Shown in pieces: positions 44,255 through 52,609 of a stretch of 64,000 nucleotides of DNA. Within the stretch, counting starts at the first letter, position 1. Each line of letters starts with the position of its first letter. The notes under the pieces were generated by a model that was given only the letters and a program-made list of their open reading frames with translations, was not told the origin of the DNA and did no database searches. This stretch comes from Chryseobacterium paludis (GTDB lineage: Bacteria; Bacteroidota; Bacteroidia; Flavobacteriales; Weeksellaceae), in assembly GCF_025403485.1 (NCBI RefSeq), contig NZ_CP099966.1, forward strand, positions 806,001-870,000, given 5' to 3'. The position numbers and the translations under genes are program-made.

Positions 44255-45511
44255 ATGAATATTAATTTTGCAACAGCAACTTTTAAGGATTTTGAGAACA
44301 TTCCAGATTACGATATTAATCAAAGAGCAGAGTATTTTTATGAATTTCTAGATCATATGAAGTCCAGAGGACACATGAATTACAGATTGAAAAATACGTC
44401 GGGAACCAATGCAACATTAAATATAAATATTGCCAACCAAAATAAGGAGTATGTAAGCTTTGTTTCCAGTGACTATTTAGGGTTTACACAACACCCGAAA
44501 ATAAAGCAGGCTGCTATTGAAGGGATTGAAAAATATGGAACAGGCACAGGAGCCACACCGCTTATTGGTGGGTACTTCGATTACCACTATGCTTTAGAAA
44601 AAAGAATTTCTAGTTTTTTTGGGAGAAATGAAGATGAAGCAGTATTATTTACGACCGGGTATACGGCGAATAGTGCAACTTTACAGATTTTAATGCAGAA
44701 AGAAGATATTGCAATTTTAGATATGGCTGTACATGCCAGCGTTCATGAAGGATGTGCTTTTACAAATAAAAAAACATTTCCACACAATAATTTAGAAGCT
44801 TTGGAACACATTTTGAAGATATCTGAAAATATGTACCGTACGAAGCTTGTTGTTGTGGATGGTGTCTATTCACAAGATGGTGATACTTCTCGCATCAATG
44901 AGATATATGATCTTGTGAAAAAGTATAACGCCTATATCATGGTAGATGATGTACATGGTGTTGGAATTTTAGGAGAAACAGGAAGAGGTACCCTTGAGCA
45001 GGCAGGTTTGCTGGATAAAGTAGATTTTATAACTGGTACATTTAGTAAAACTTTCGGTAACCTTGGAGGATTTGTGATCGCTAATAAAAAAATAGCATCA
45101 TTTCTTAAATTTCAATCCCGACAGCAAATTTTTTCCGCAACAGCACCGCCTTCTTCAGCAGGAATAGTTAAAGCTATTGATTTGATAGATGAAGAACCGA
45201 TTTGGAGAGAAAAACTTTGGAATAATATCAATTATTTTAAAAAAGGACTCGATGATTTGGGATTGGATACCGGAATTACCTGCTCAGCTATTATTCCTGT
45301 GAAAATAGGAGATCAAAGTAAAATGTGGGATATCGGTAGAATATTAATTGAAAAAGGAGTTTATACGAATCCTATTATGTATCCCGCTGTGCCGAGGAAA
45401 GATGCACGTATCCGAATGAGTGTAACGGCAAGACATGAAAAAGAACATCTAGATAAAACACTCAATGTATTTGATGATATTAATAAAAAATTGCATATTG
45501 CGAAAAAATAA
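44255..45511 (+). CDS. Alpha-oxoamine synthase family enzyme (SPT / cysteate acyltransferase type)
   Basis: A 418-residue PLP enzyme of the family that includes BioF, KBL, serine palmitoyltransferase and cysteate acyltransferases. Motifs: YGTGTGATPLIGGYFDYHYA, the stacking residue region DMAVHASVHEG, cofactor Asp and His in VDDVHGVG (230-237), and the Schiff-base Lys265 in GTFSKTFGNLGGF. The 40-residue N-terminal extension (YFYEFLDHMKSRGHMNYRL) is longer than in BioF. In this group such enzymes often start sphingolipid or sulfonolipid synthesis by joining an acyl chain to serine or cysteate. No bio or kbl neighbours are present. A TetR gene follows after 6 bases. Confidence 0.8.
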   Translation: MNINFATATFKDFENIPDYDINQRAEYFYEFLDHMKSRGHMNYRLKNTSGTNATLNINIANQNKEYVSFVSSDYLGFTQHPKIKQAAIEGIEKYGTGTGATPLIGGYFDYHYALEKRISSFFGRNEDEAVLFTTGYTANSATLQILMQKEDIAILDMAVHASVHEGCAFTNKKTFPHNNLEALEHILKISENMYRTKLVVVDGVYSQDGDTSRINEIYDLVKKYNAYIMVDDVHGVGILGETGRGTLEQAGLLDKVDFITGTFSKTFGNLGGFVIANKKIASFLKFQSRQQIFSATAPPSSAGIVKAIDLIDEEPIWREKLWNNINYFKKGLDDLGLDTGITCSAIIPVKIGDQSKMWDIGRILIEKGVYTNPIMYPAVPRKDARIRMSVTARHEKEHLDKTLNVFDDINKKLHIAKK

Positions 45512-45517
45512 ATAATT

Positions 45518-46156
45518 ATGCCTAGAAAAGTGGTGCAAGGTCCCATTAGGGACAAAGAGAAAACAAAACAAAAACTGCTTGCAGCAGTTGGTAAAATTTT
45601 GAGAGTAAAAGGTTATTCAGGCCTGAAAGTAAGTAAAATTGCAGCTGTAGCCGGATTTGATAAAAAACTGATCTATGAGTATTTTGGTAGTACTGATAAA
45701 CTTATTGATGAATATATAAAGTCTCAGGATTATTGGAGCAAGTTTAGCCCCAATATAGAAGAAGAAAAAGCTACTACTATTGGTAAAGAGGCTTTAACAC
45801 AAGGGATTCTTACTCAGTTTGAGAGCTTAAAGAAAAATAAAGAACTTCAGAAAATCATCCTTTGGGAGCTTTCAGAAAGTAAACCGATCCTTCGAAAACT
45901 AGTACAGGAAAGAGAAGATGTAGGAGCTAATTTATTCGAAAATGTTACAGATCCTTATTTTGGAAAAAATGCAAAGAGATTTAGAGCAATTATGGCTTTG
46001 ATTGTTTCAGGAGCTTATTATTTAAATCTATATCCTGCATATAATGCAACTGAATTTTGTGGACTTAATATGAAGACCGATGAAGGAAGATCTGAAATTG
46101 AGAAAGCTATTGTTGATATTATAGATTTTGCTTACCAGAAAAAAGATGATCAATAA
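45518..46156 (+). CDS. TetR-family regulator
   Basis: A 212-residue TetR-type repressor with the N-terminal helix-turn-helix RVKGYSGLKVSKIAAVAGFD followed by KKLIYEYFGSTDKLID, and a helical ligand-binding domain. It begins 6 bases after the alpha-oxoamine synthase stop and is probably co-transcribed, suggesting that it reports on that pathway, for example by sensing an acyl compound. Confidence 0.85.
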   Translation: MPRKVVQGPIRDKEKTKQKLLAAVGKILRVKGYSGLKVSKIAAVAGFDKKLIYEYFGSTDKLIDEYIKSQDYWSKFSPNIEEEKATTIGKEALTQGILTQFESLKKNKELQKIILWELSESKPILRKLVQEREDVGANLFENVTDPYFGKNAKRFRAIMALIVSGAYYLNLYPAYNATEFCGLNMKTDEGRSEIEKAIVDIIDFAYQKKDDQ

Positions 46157-46244
46157 GATTTACCGGTTTGATTAAAAATAAATTTGTGGATAATTTGAAA
46201 ACTTTTGGCTTTCAGATTAGAAGTATATTTCTTATTTTTGACCA

Positions 46245-47330
46245 ATGGAAAATTTCATAGTATCTGCAAGAAAATATCGCCCACAAGAGTTTGACACTGT
46301 TGTTGGGCAGTCCCACATTACAGATACTTTAGAACATGCAATTGAAGAGAACCAATTAGCGCAGGCTTTGCTATTTTGCGGGCCTCGTGGTGTTGGTAAG
46401 ACTACATGTGCCAGAATCCTGGCCAGAAAGATCAACGAAAAAGATGGTTCCGTTTCAGAAGATGGTTTTGCTTATAACATTTATGAGCTTGATGCTGCCT
46501 CTAATAACTCAGTTGATGATATTCGTGAACTGATCGATCAGGTTCGTTTTGCACCTCAGGTTGGCCAGTATAAGGTATATATTATTGATGAGGTACATAT
46601 GCTGTCTTCTGCAGCCTTCAATGCTTTTCTTAAAACACTTGAAGAGCCTCCTGCACATGCAATTTTTATTCTGGCAACCACGGAAAAGCATAAGATCATT
46701 CCTACGATTTTATCCCGTTGTCAGATTTATGATTTTAAAAGGATCGTTATAGAAGATATTCAAGGGCATTTGAGGACTATTGCCCAAAAAGAGAATATTC
46801 AATATGAAGACGATGCTTTATATCTTATTGCACAAAAGGCAGATGGTGCGTTAAGAGATGCCCTTTCTATTTTTGATAGACTTTCTACATTTTCTCAAAA
46901 GAACATTACACTTGCTAAAGCAGCAGAAGTACTTAATATTCTGGACTATGACCAATATCTGAATATTTTAGATCTTGCTAAAGAAAATAAAATTCCAGAA
47001 GTCCTTTTTGCATTTAATGAAATTGTAAAGAAAGGCTTTGACCCTCATATATTCATTGCAGGATTAGGAAATCACTGCAGAGATCTTATGATGGCTCAGA
47101 ATACTTCAACAATCGACTTAATTGAGGTAGGTGAAAAAACAAAGATTAAATTTGTTGAGCAAAGCCAGAAATGGAATGCACAACAATTGATTGATGCTAT
47201 TGAGATCTGCAACCATGCGGATATTAATTATAAAAATTCTAAAAATCCCAGACTTACTGTAGAAATTGCATTAATGCAATTGTCTTCTCTGACGGCTCAA
47301 GGAGACGTTGCTAAAAAAAAAAGTTTATAA
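46245..47330 (+). CDS. dnaX: DNA polymerase III gamma subunit (short dnaX product)
   Basis: A 361-residue clamp-loader ATPase. Walker A is CGPRGVGKTTCARIL, Walker B YIIDEVHMLS with the SRC motif in TILSRCQIYDF. The usual zinc-module cysteines of E. coli DnaX are largely absent, as in some Bacteroidota. Opening MENFIVSARKYRPQEFDTVVG is typical. The frame closes at TAA 47328-47330 directly after a run of ten A (47313-47322). A second frame continues the protein (next entries). A TATTTTTG box at 46233-46240 lies only four bases before the ATG, hinting at a leaderless or very short 5' end. Confidence 0.93.
   Translation: MENFIVSARKYRPQEFDTVVGQSHITDTLEHAIEENQLAQALLFCGPRGVGKTTCARILARKINEKDGSVSEDGFAYNIYELDAASNNSVDDIRELIDQVRFAPQVGQYKVYIIDEVHMLSSAAFNAFLKTLEEPPAHAIFILATTEKHKIIPTILSRCQIYDFKRIVIEDIQGHLRTIAQKENIQYEDDALYLIAQKADGALRDALSIFDRLSTFSQKNITLAKAAEVLNILDYDQYLNILDLAKENKIPEVLFAFNEIVKKGFDPHIFIAGLGNHCRDLMMAQNTSTIDLIEVGEKTKIKFVEQSQKWNAQQLIDAIEICNHADINYKNSKNPRLTVEIALMQLSSLTAQGDVAKKKSL
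47299..47330 (+). other. Recoding site joining dnaX gamma and tau frames
   Basis: The sequence holds AAGGAG (47299-47304), eight bases, then ten A (47313-47322) and G, followed by the gamma stop codon. Reading one base back, or adding one A by polymerase slippage, yields KKKKF-type continuation into the tau frame without interruption. E. coli dnaX uses an A-rich slippery heptamer with an upstream Shine-Dalgarno-like stimulator; Thermus uses transcriptional slippage at A9. Confidence 0.7.
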
Positions 47331-47950
47331 TATTAGCTCCATTTCTTAGTGAAAAACAGGAAATAAAACTTCCTCAGAAAGAGAAGCCACAGCCAATTAA
47401 AGAAGAAAAAACTGAACAACCTTCTGGTTCAGGTGATATTCCTCAGGAAATTGTTGTTAAAAAAACATCCAAACCCTTGTCAAAGCAAGGTTTTTCATCT
47501 GGATTCAGTATTAATTCCTTCATTAATAAAGAGGAAAAAGAAAAGAAAGAAGAAACGGTTGTTACTAAAACAGATAATCTGCCACAACATCATTTTACGG
47601 AAACAGATCTGCTAATGGAATGGAATTTGTTCTTGAAACAAATCCAATTCAAACAAGCCGTTGTTTATAATGCTGTTAAATCATTTAAACTGGTTAAAAT
47701 TGACGAGAGTAATGTTCAGGTTTTATACCCCTCGGACTCCGCAAAAGTTGAATTTGATAAAATAAGTGGCGAATTTTTCAATCATTTTAAAAGAAAAGTA
47801 CTTAATTATTCTATTGAAATTGATTATAAAAAAGACATTCAAAATCTTAAGATAGAGGTTGTTACGAAGAAAAAGATATTTGAAAAGTTTATAGAGAAAA
47901 ATCCTTTACTAAAAGATCTTGATGATTTAATGAAGTTTGATTTGTCATAA
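47321..47950 (+). CDS. dnaX: Tau-specific C-terminal part of DnaX, -1 frame
   Basis: The -1 frame is open from the A10 run to TAA at 47948-47950 and adds about 208 residues, giving a tau of about 568 residues. It begins with a Pro/Lys/Glu-rich linker (LPQKEKPQPIKEEKTEQPSG) and ends in a compact domain (MEWNLFLKQIQFKQAVVYNA, EIDYKKDIQNLKIEVVTKKK). This matches the linker-plus-C-terminal-domain layout of tau. An annotator may otherwise list a separate hypothetical gene from a TTG at 47477. Confidence 0.75.
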   Translation, partial: KFIILAPFLSEKQEIKLPQKEKPQPIKEEKTEQPSGSGDIPQEIVVKKTSKPLSKQGFSSGFSINSFINKEEKEKKEETVVTKTDNLPQHHFTETDLLMEWNLFLKQIQFKQAVVYNAVKSFKLVKIDESNVQVLYPSDSAKVEFDKISGEFFNHFKRKVLNYSIEIDYKKDIQNLKIEVVTKKKIFEKFIEKNPLLKDLDDLMKFDLS

Positions 47951-47955
47951 TTTTA

Positions 47956-47963
47956 TATCTTTG
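47956..47963 (+). promoter_or_regulatory. Promoter -7 box for the aromatic leader and DAHP synthase gene
   Basis: TATCTTTG matches TAnnTTTG. A TTG at 47937-47939 lies 16 bases upstream, slightly shorter than the usual spacing. Transcription from here would produce a leader of nearly 390 bases before the synthase ATG. Confidence 0.5.
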
Positions 47964-48046
47964 TCAAATATTTTTGTTTAAAATAAGTTTTTGACAAAAA
48001 CAAATTATTAATTGTAAAGCTAGAAATAGACGATTCACAGTATAAA

Positions 48047-48190
48047 GTGGAAAAATTATTTATCCCATATCTGTCTACTTTAAACCTTTTTGGTTTTATA
48101 TCCGCTGATTATTTTAGCGGCTATTTTAGCTTTTCGGCTACTTATTATAGAAATTTTAGAAGTTATTACCGATTTTATTGGTATTACTAA
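48047..48190 (+). CDS. Tyr/Phe-rich leader peptide of DAHP synthase/chorismate mutase gene
   Basis: A 47-codon frame from GTG 48047 to TAA 48188-48190. Its last 28 residues contain nine Tyr, five Phe and one Trp, closing with RNFRSYYRFYWYY. This is the hallmark of a ribosome-stalling leader for aromatic amino acids, and it lies 163 bases before the gene for the first committed enzyme of that pathway. No ATG is available, so the GTG start is a best guess; the frame is open further upstream to 47987. It is too short and too biased to be an ordinary protein gene. Confidence 0.7.
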   Translation: MEKLFIPYLSTLNLFGFISADYFSGYFSFSATYYRNFRSYYRFYWYY

Positions 48191-48353
48191 TTAAATTTCT
48201 TTCCAAAAAATAGGAATAAAAGGTCTTCTCATTTTAATTCCTGATCCCATTAAAAATTTTTAAACGGCATTTTTTGAAAAGAATTATAAAGTAAATTTTA
48301 TAAGGGAAGAACTATTTGTGTATAATATTAAAAATAAAAAATAAATTAACAAT
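48102..48353 (+). promoter_or_regulatory. Candidate attenuator region before DAHP synthase gene
   Basis: Several exclusive hairpins can form. CCGCT/AGCGG (48102-48120) lies inside the leader codons, and shorter TAGC/GCTA pairs fall at 48120-48140. After the leader stop, AGGAATAAAA pairs with TTTTAATTCCT (48212-48242, one bulge). A T-run (CATTTTTTG) follows at about 48268-48276 rather than immediately after that stem. The terminator part is therefore less clear than the leader peptide. Confidence 0.45.
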
Positions 48354-49433
48354 ATGACTTTAAAAGATTTAAAAAACGATTGGATTAATGAGTTTTCACA
48401 ACCATTAATGATTGCTGGACCTTGTAGTGCTGAAAGTGAAGCTCAAATGTTGGAGACGGCAAAAAGAATTAGAGAAACAAATGCTCAGGTTCCTATTTTC
48501 CGCGCTGGTATCTGGAAACCCCGCACCAAACCCAATGGTTTTGAAGGAGTAGGAGTGATCGGATTAAACTGGTTGAAAAAAGTAAAAGAAGAATATGGCT
48601 TTAAAACCGCTACAGAAGTTGCTAATGCACATCACGTTTTTGCAGCATTAGAAGCAGATGTAGATATTCTTTGGATCGGAGCACGTTCTACTGTAAATCC
48701 ATTCACAGTTCAGGAAATTGCAATGGCCTTGAGAGGAACTGAGAAGACAGTATTGGTTAAAAACCCGGTAAATCCAGATTTAGCTTTGTGGATAGGAGCC
48801 TTAGAAAGACTATTAGGACAAGGAATTCAAAATCTTGGTGCTATTCATAGAGGTTTCTCAACATACCAAAAAACTAAATACAGAAATAATCCTAACTGGC
48901 AGATTGCTTTAGATTTTAAAAGTCAGTTTCCAAATATTCCAATGTTAATTGACCCTTCTCATATCTGTGGAAACAGAACAGGATTAGCAGATGTTACCCA
49001 GGAAGCTATGAATGTTGGTTACCAGGGAGCTATTATCGAGAGTCACTGTAATCCTGACGAAGCATGGAGCGATGCTTCACAGCAAATTACTCCGGAAGTT
49101 TTAGCGGAATTAATAGGTAATTTGAAAATAAGAAACTCTGGATTAGCAGGATTTGATGGAGAAATGGGTAGACACAGAACATTAATTTCTGATCTCGATT
49201 TTCAATTAATCGAACTGCTTTCTCAAAGAATGAAAGTTTCTGAAAAGATTGGTAAACTTAAAAAAGAAAATGATATCGCTATTTTCCAGCCTGAACGGTG
49301 GAAAGTAATTACTGAATATGCTACTCAGAAAGCTAAAGAAACAGGAATGTCTCAGGAATTTATTGAGAAAGTTTTCAAAGCGATTCACGAAGAATCTATT
49401 GAAGTACAGAATAATATTATGATCGACAGATAA
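48354..49433 (+). CDS. Bifunctional DAHP synthase / chorismate mutase
   Basis: A 359-residue fusion. Residues 1-260 are a type I-beta-like DAHP synthase (LMIAGPCSAESEAQM, FRAGIWKPRTKPNGFEG, DILWIGARSTVNPF, VLVKNPVNPD, LIDPSHICGNR). Residues 265-359 are an AroQ-type all-helical chorismate mutase (LISDLDFQLIELLSQRMKVS, EKIGKLKKENDIAIF, QERW-type PERWKVITEYA). It makes the shikimate entry compound and converts chorismate to prephenate. Upstream leader peptide suggests Tyr/Phe-responsive control. Confidence 0.93.
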   Translation: MTLKDLKNDWINEFSQPLMIAGPCSAESEAQMLETAKRIRETNAQVPIFRAGIWKPRTKPNGFEGVGVIGLNWLKKVKEEYGFKTATEVANAHHVFAALEADVDILWIGARSTVNPFTVQEIAMALRGTEKTVLVKNPVNPDLALWIGALERLLGQGIQNLGAIHRGFSTYQKTKYRNNPNWQIALDFKSQFPNIPMLIDPSHICGNRTGLADVTQEAMNVGYQGAIIESHCNPDEAWSDASQQITPEVLAELIGNLKIRNSGLAGFDGEMGRHRTLISDLDFQLIELLSQRMKVSEKIGKLKKENDIAIFQPERWKVITEYATQKAKETGMSQEFIEKVFKAIHEESIEVQNNIMIDR

Positions 49434-49454
49434 TTAGAAACAGGATTAATATTT

Positions 49455-49529
49455 TTAGGGCTTAGGAACTAGGGATGGAAAATAATAGTATTATATGTTA
49501 TATTTCTAAACCTGAATCCTAAGCCCTAA
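49455..49529. repeat. Long inverted repeat between DAHP synthase and rsgA
   Basis: TTAGGGCTTAGGA (49455-49467) and TCCTAAGCCCTAA (49517-49529) are perfect 13-base reverse complements 49 bases apart; pairing extends, with gaps, to AGG/CCT. The wide loop and lack of a tight T-run make an ordinary terminator less likely than a small dispersed palindromic element. It directly precedes the TATATTTG box (49535-49542) of rsgA. Confidence 0.5.
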
Positions 49530-49555
49530 TTCCTTATATTTGCAGTCAATAAAAT

Positions 49556-50482
49556 ATGAAAGGAAAAATAATTAAATCTACAGGAAGTTGGTATCAGGTT
49601 TTGGAAATGGAAACCGGTAGAATTTTCGAGGCCAGAATTCGCGGAAAATTCAAACTGATAAAAACCCGTCTTACCAATCCACTTGCTGTAGGAGATTATG
49701 TGGAATTTCAACTTGAACAGGATGATATCGCATGGATTACTAAAATAGAACCACGTAAAAACTACCTGATCAGAAAATCTGTTAACCTTTCAAAAGAAGC
49801 TCATATTATTGCATCCAATATTGATATGGCATGCTTTATCTTTACACTTAAGCATCCTGAAACATCCCTGGGGTTTTTAGATAGATTTCTGGCATGTTGT
49901 GAAGCTTATAATATAACACCATTAATTTTATTCAATAAAATAGATGTCTTAAATGAAGAGGAAATAGAGATCGTAAAAGATATCGAATTTACTTATCAGG
50001 AAATTGGATATGATTCATTAGAAATTTCTTCTTATTCAAGGCTTAATTTAGAAGATTTAGAGGAGATTTTAAAAGATAAAACATCGGTGTTTTTTGGGCA
50101 TTCAGGATGTGGGAAATCTACCTTAGTGAATGCTTTACAACCAGGACTGAATTTAAAAACTTCTGAAATATCAGATTCTCATCTTAAAGGAAAACATACT
50201 ACCACCTTTGCTCAAATGCATTTTTGGGCTTTTGGCGGGAATGTAATAGATACACCAGGCGTGAGAGAGTTTGCGATGATTGATATCCAGAAAGAAGAAG
50301 TACAGCATTATTTTCCTGAAATTTTTAGAAAAAGAAAAGAATGTAAATTTCACAATTGCATGCATGTTAATGAACCAAAATGTGCCGTTCTTGATGCGAT
50401 TGAAACTGGAGAGATTCAGTATTCAAGATATTCTACATATATAAAACTGATGGATGAAGCAGAAGAAGCTTCTCAAAAATAA
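49556..50482 (+). CDS. rsgA: Ribosome small-subunit GTPase RsgA
   Basis: A 308-residue circularly permuted GTPase. OB-fold N-terminus (MKGKIIKSTGSWYQVLEMET, FEARIRGKFKL), then G4 LFNKIDVL, G1 GHSGCGKSTLVNAL and G3 DTPGVREFAM in permuted order, and the C-terminal zinc knuckle CKFHNCMHVNEPKCAV. It acts in 30S subunit maturation. A TATATTTG box ends 13 bases before the ATG. Confidence 0.95.
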   Translation: MKGKIIKSTGSWYQVLEMETGRIFEARIRGKFKLIKTRLTNPLAVGDYVEFQLEQDDIAWITKIEPRKNYLIRKSVNLSKEAHIIASNIDMACFIFTLKHPETSLGFLDRFLACCEAYNITPLILFNKIDVLNEEEIEIVKDIEFTYQEIGYDSLEISSYSRLNLEDLEEILKDKTSVFFGHSGCGKSTLVNALQPGLNLKTSEISDSHLKGKHTTTFAQMHFWAFGGNVIDTPGVREFAMIDIQKEEVQHYFPEIFRKRKECKFHNCMHVNEPKCAVLDAIETGEIQYSRYSTYIKLMDEAEEASQK

Positions 50483-50490
50483 TCTTCTTC

Positions 50491-51312
50491 ATGAGCCAGG
50501 AAAAACATATTCCTATCCATAATCTAACATATCAGGAATTTCAGCTGACAACCCTGGAAGGGGGACATCCCGAAAATTTTGATGATATTCACCGGCATAA
50601 CTTTTTTGAAATCCTCTGGTTCAATAAGGTTAAAGAAGACAGCCAGCTGGAGTTGGATTTTGAGCACTACACGATCAAAAACAATCAGATATGCATTATA
50701 GCTCCGGGGCAGGTATTTAATATGAAGCTTCGTGGTGAGAAAGGCTATGTTTTTGCCATCAGTAGAGAAATTTTTCAGGAAATTTGTGAGATAGAGGTTA
50801 TTTTAACCAGTGGCACGCAGCCTTTCTTTTTAGATACAGCAAGTCAAAAGACCTGTCATGGTCTGATAAAACTCCTTGAGCAGGAATATCATGGAAGTTC
50901 CCGTATGAATTTGATCAAAGCTTATCTTAAAGCTTTTTGCATCATTATTACTGAAGATCTTACCTCGCAGGAATCTTTAGTGAATGATAAACTGCGCATT
51001 CAAAACCTGATTGTTCTGATTGAAGAATATTATATCACAGAAAGGGAAACCAAGTTTTACGCAGAAAAACTTAATGTAAGCACTCATCATCTTAATGATA
51101 TTGTTCGTATTTCAAGGGCAACTACAGTGAAAAAGATGATTGCCCAACGGATTTTACTGGAAGCTAAAAGAGAACTAAGCTTTGGAGCTTTAACGATAAA
51201 AGAAGTTGCTTTTAAATTAGGATTTAATGAAGCTTCTTATTTTTCAAGGTTTTTTAAAAAGCAAACAGGATATAATCCGGAACATTTTAAAAGTATAAAA
51301 GATCAATTCTAA
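50491..51312 (+). CDS. Cupin-AraC regulator
   Basis: A 273-residue AraC-family protein with an N-terminal cupin (DDIHRHNFFEILWFNKV, IIAPGQVFNMKL) and a C-terminal double helix-turn-helix (YAEKLNVSTHHLNDIVRIS-like, IKEVAFKLGFNEASYFSRFF). It starts 8 bases after rsgA. The Bcr/CflA-type exporter 121 bases downstream is its likely target. Confidence 0.88.
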   Translation: MSQEKHIPIHNLTYQEFQLTTLEGGHPENFDDIHRHNFFEILWFNKVKEDSQLELDFEHYTIKNNQICIIAPGQVFNMKLRGEKGYVFAISREIFQEICEIEVILTSGTQPFFLDTASQKTCHGLIKLLEQEYHGSSRMNLIKAYLKAFCIIITEDLTSQESLVNDKLRIQNLIVLIEEYYITERETKFYAEKLNVSTHHLNDIVRISRATTVKKMIAQRILLEAKRELSFGALTIKEVAFKLGFNEASYFSRFFKKQTGYNPEHFKSIKDQF

Positions 51313-51433
51313 GGAAATCTTCAGTTTGTGCTGGTATCCCCTCAGTTGTTTTATTGGGTCTTCCTTTTTTTTATAAGAATTTTGCACATCGTAGAAGTCA
51401 TAATGTTGGCGAATAATGATTTAAAAATTCTTT

Positions 51434-52609
51434 ATGAAAAACCTGAGTATTATTGTATTTATTTTAGCTCTTTTGAACACCCTTGAGTCCTTGAGTATCG
51501 ATTTATATTTACCTGCTTTTCCAAGTATGGCAAAAATCTTTCAGACAGATATTGGCCACATACAAATTTCTATTTCCATTTTTTTTGCAGGTTTTGCTAT
51601 TGGACAGCTGTTGTGGGGACCATTATCCGATAAAAAAGGAAGAAAGCCAATGCTTTATTGTGGTTTAATTCTTTTCATTGTGGGAGCAGTTGCTATTATT
51701 TTCACTGAAAATATTTATGTATTGTGGATGATGCGTTTTCTTCAGGCCTTTGGAGGAAGTGCGGGTATCGTTATTGGCAGAGCAATTGTGATCGATTTAT
51801 ATGACAAAGAAAAGGCAGTAACTATTTTTTCTAAACAATCGCAGATAAGTGGGATCGCACCCATTGTAGCGCCGCTTTTGGGAAGTATATTTCTTAGATT
51901 CTGGGGGTGGAACAGTGCATTCAGTTTCTTAAGTATTTTAGGAGCTTTAACCTTATTACTGGTCGCTAAGTATGTGCCGGAAACCAATTCAAGGATAACA
52001 TCGCCTGAAACTAAATTAAAACATCAGTTAAAAATTATCATTTCAAATGGAGATTTTATAAGCAATACCATCATTGGAAGTATCGCTTTTGCTTCATTGA
52101 TTATTTATATTTCCAATGCTCCGTTACTATTTATGGAAATTCATGGGTTCTCCAGTGAAGTATTCAGCTTTATATTTGCTTTTAATTCGATGGCGTTGAT
52201 ATTTGCTGCATATATAACACCGAAATTAACGCAAAGGATAAGGGATACGAAAATTTTATTATCTGCAGCAATTTTGCTTCTTTCTATGAGTTGCCTACAT
52301 TTGATAGTATCAATAGTGCAGTTGAATGTAGGTTTGGAAGTAGCAGTCTTATTTTCCTCCCTTATAGCAATAGGTCTTCTGTTTCCTATTACTACGGCAC
52401 ATGCATTGTCTCCTTTTAAAGAAGGACGTGGAACAGCTGCGGCATTAATGGGGTTTATGCAGTTGATGGTTACTTTCTTAATGTCAGCATTAGTTGGTCT
52501 TTTAGAATCTAAATCGGTCATGCCAATGATTATTGCGCGTATTTTACTTGCAGCAATTGCAGTATATTTTGCTTATTATACTTTTTCCCGGAAAAAAGTT
52601 TTGGCATAA
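51434..52609 (+). CDS. Bcr/CflA-type multidrug MFS exporter
   Basis: A 391-residue, 12-helix transporter. The Bcr/CflA pattern is visible in TLESLSIDLYLPAFPSMAKI, the loop LLWGPLSDKKGRKPMLYCGL, and RFLQAFGGSAGIVIGRAIV. Members export bicyclomycin, chloramphenicol and related compounds. Substrate here is unknown. Preceded by a cupin-AraC regulator on the same strand. Confidence 0.85.
   Translation: MKNLSIIVFILALLNTLESLSIDLYLPAFPSMAKIFQTDIGHIQISISIFFAGFAIGQLLWGPLSDKKGRKPMLYCGLILFIVGAVAIIFTENIYVLWMMRFLQAFGGSAGIVIGRAIVIDLYDKEKAVTIFSKQSQISGIAPIVAPLLGSIFLRFWGWNSAFSFLSILGALTLLLVAKYVPETNSRITSPETKLKHQLKIIISNGDFISNTIIGSIAFASLIIYISNAPLLFMEIHGFSSEVFSFIFAFNSMALIFAAYITPKLTQRIRDTKILLSAAILLLSMSCLHLIVSIVQLNVGLEVAVLFSSLIAIGLLFPITTAHALSPFKEGRGTAAALMGFMQLMVTFLMSALVGLLESKSVMPMIIARILLAAIAVYFAYYTFSRKKVLA

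Noticed and set aside
46245..47950. Treating dnaX as a frameshifted pseudogene.
   Set aside because: Both parts are well preserved, the gene is essential, and the junction is exactly at a ten-A run typical of gamma/tau recoding.
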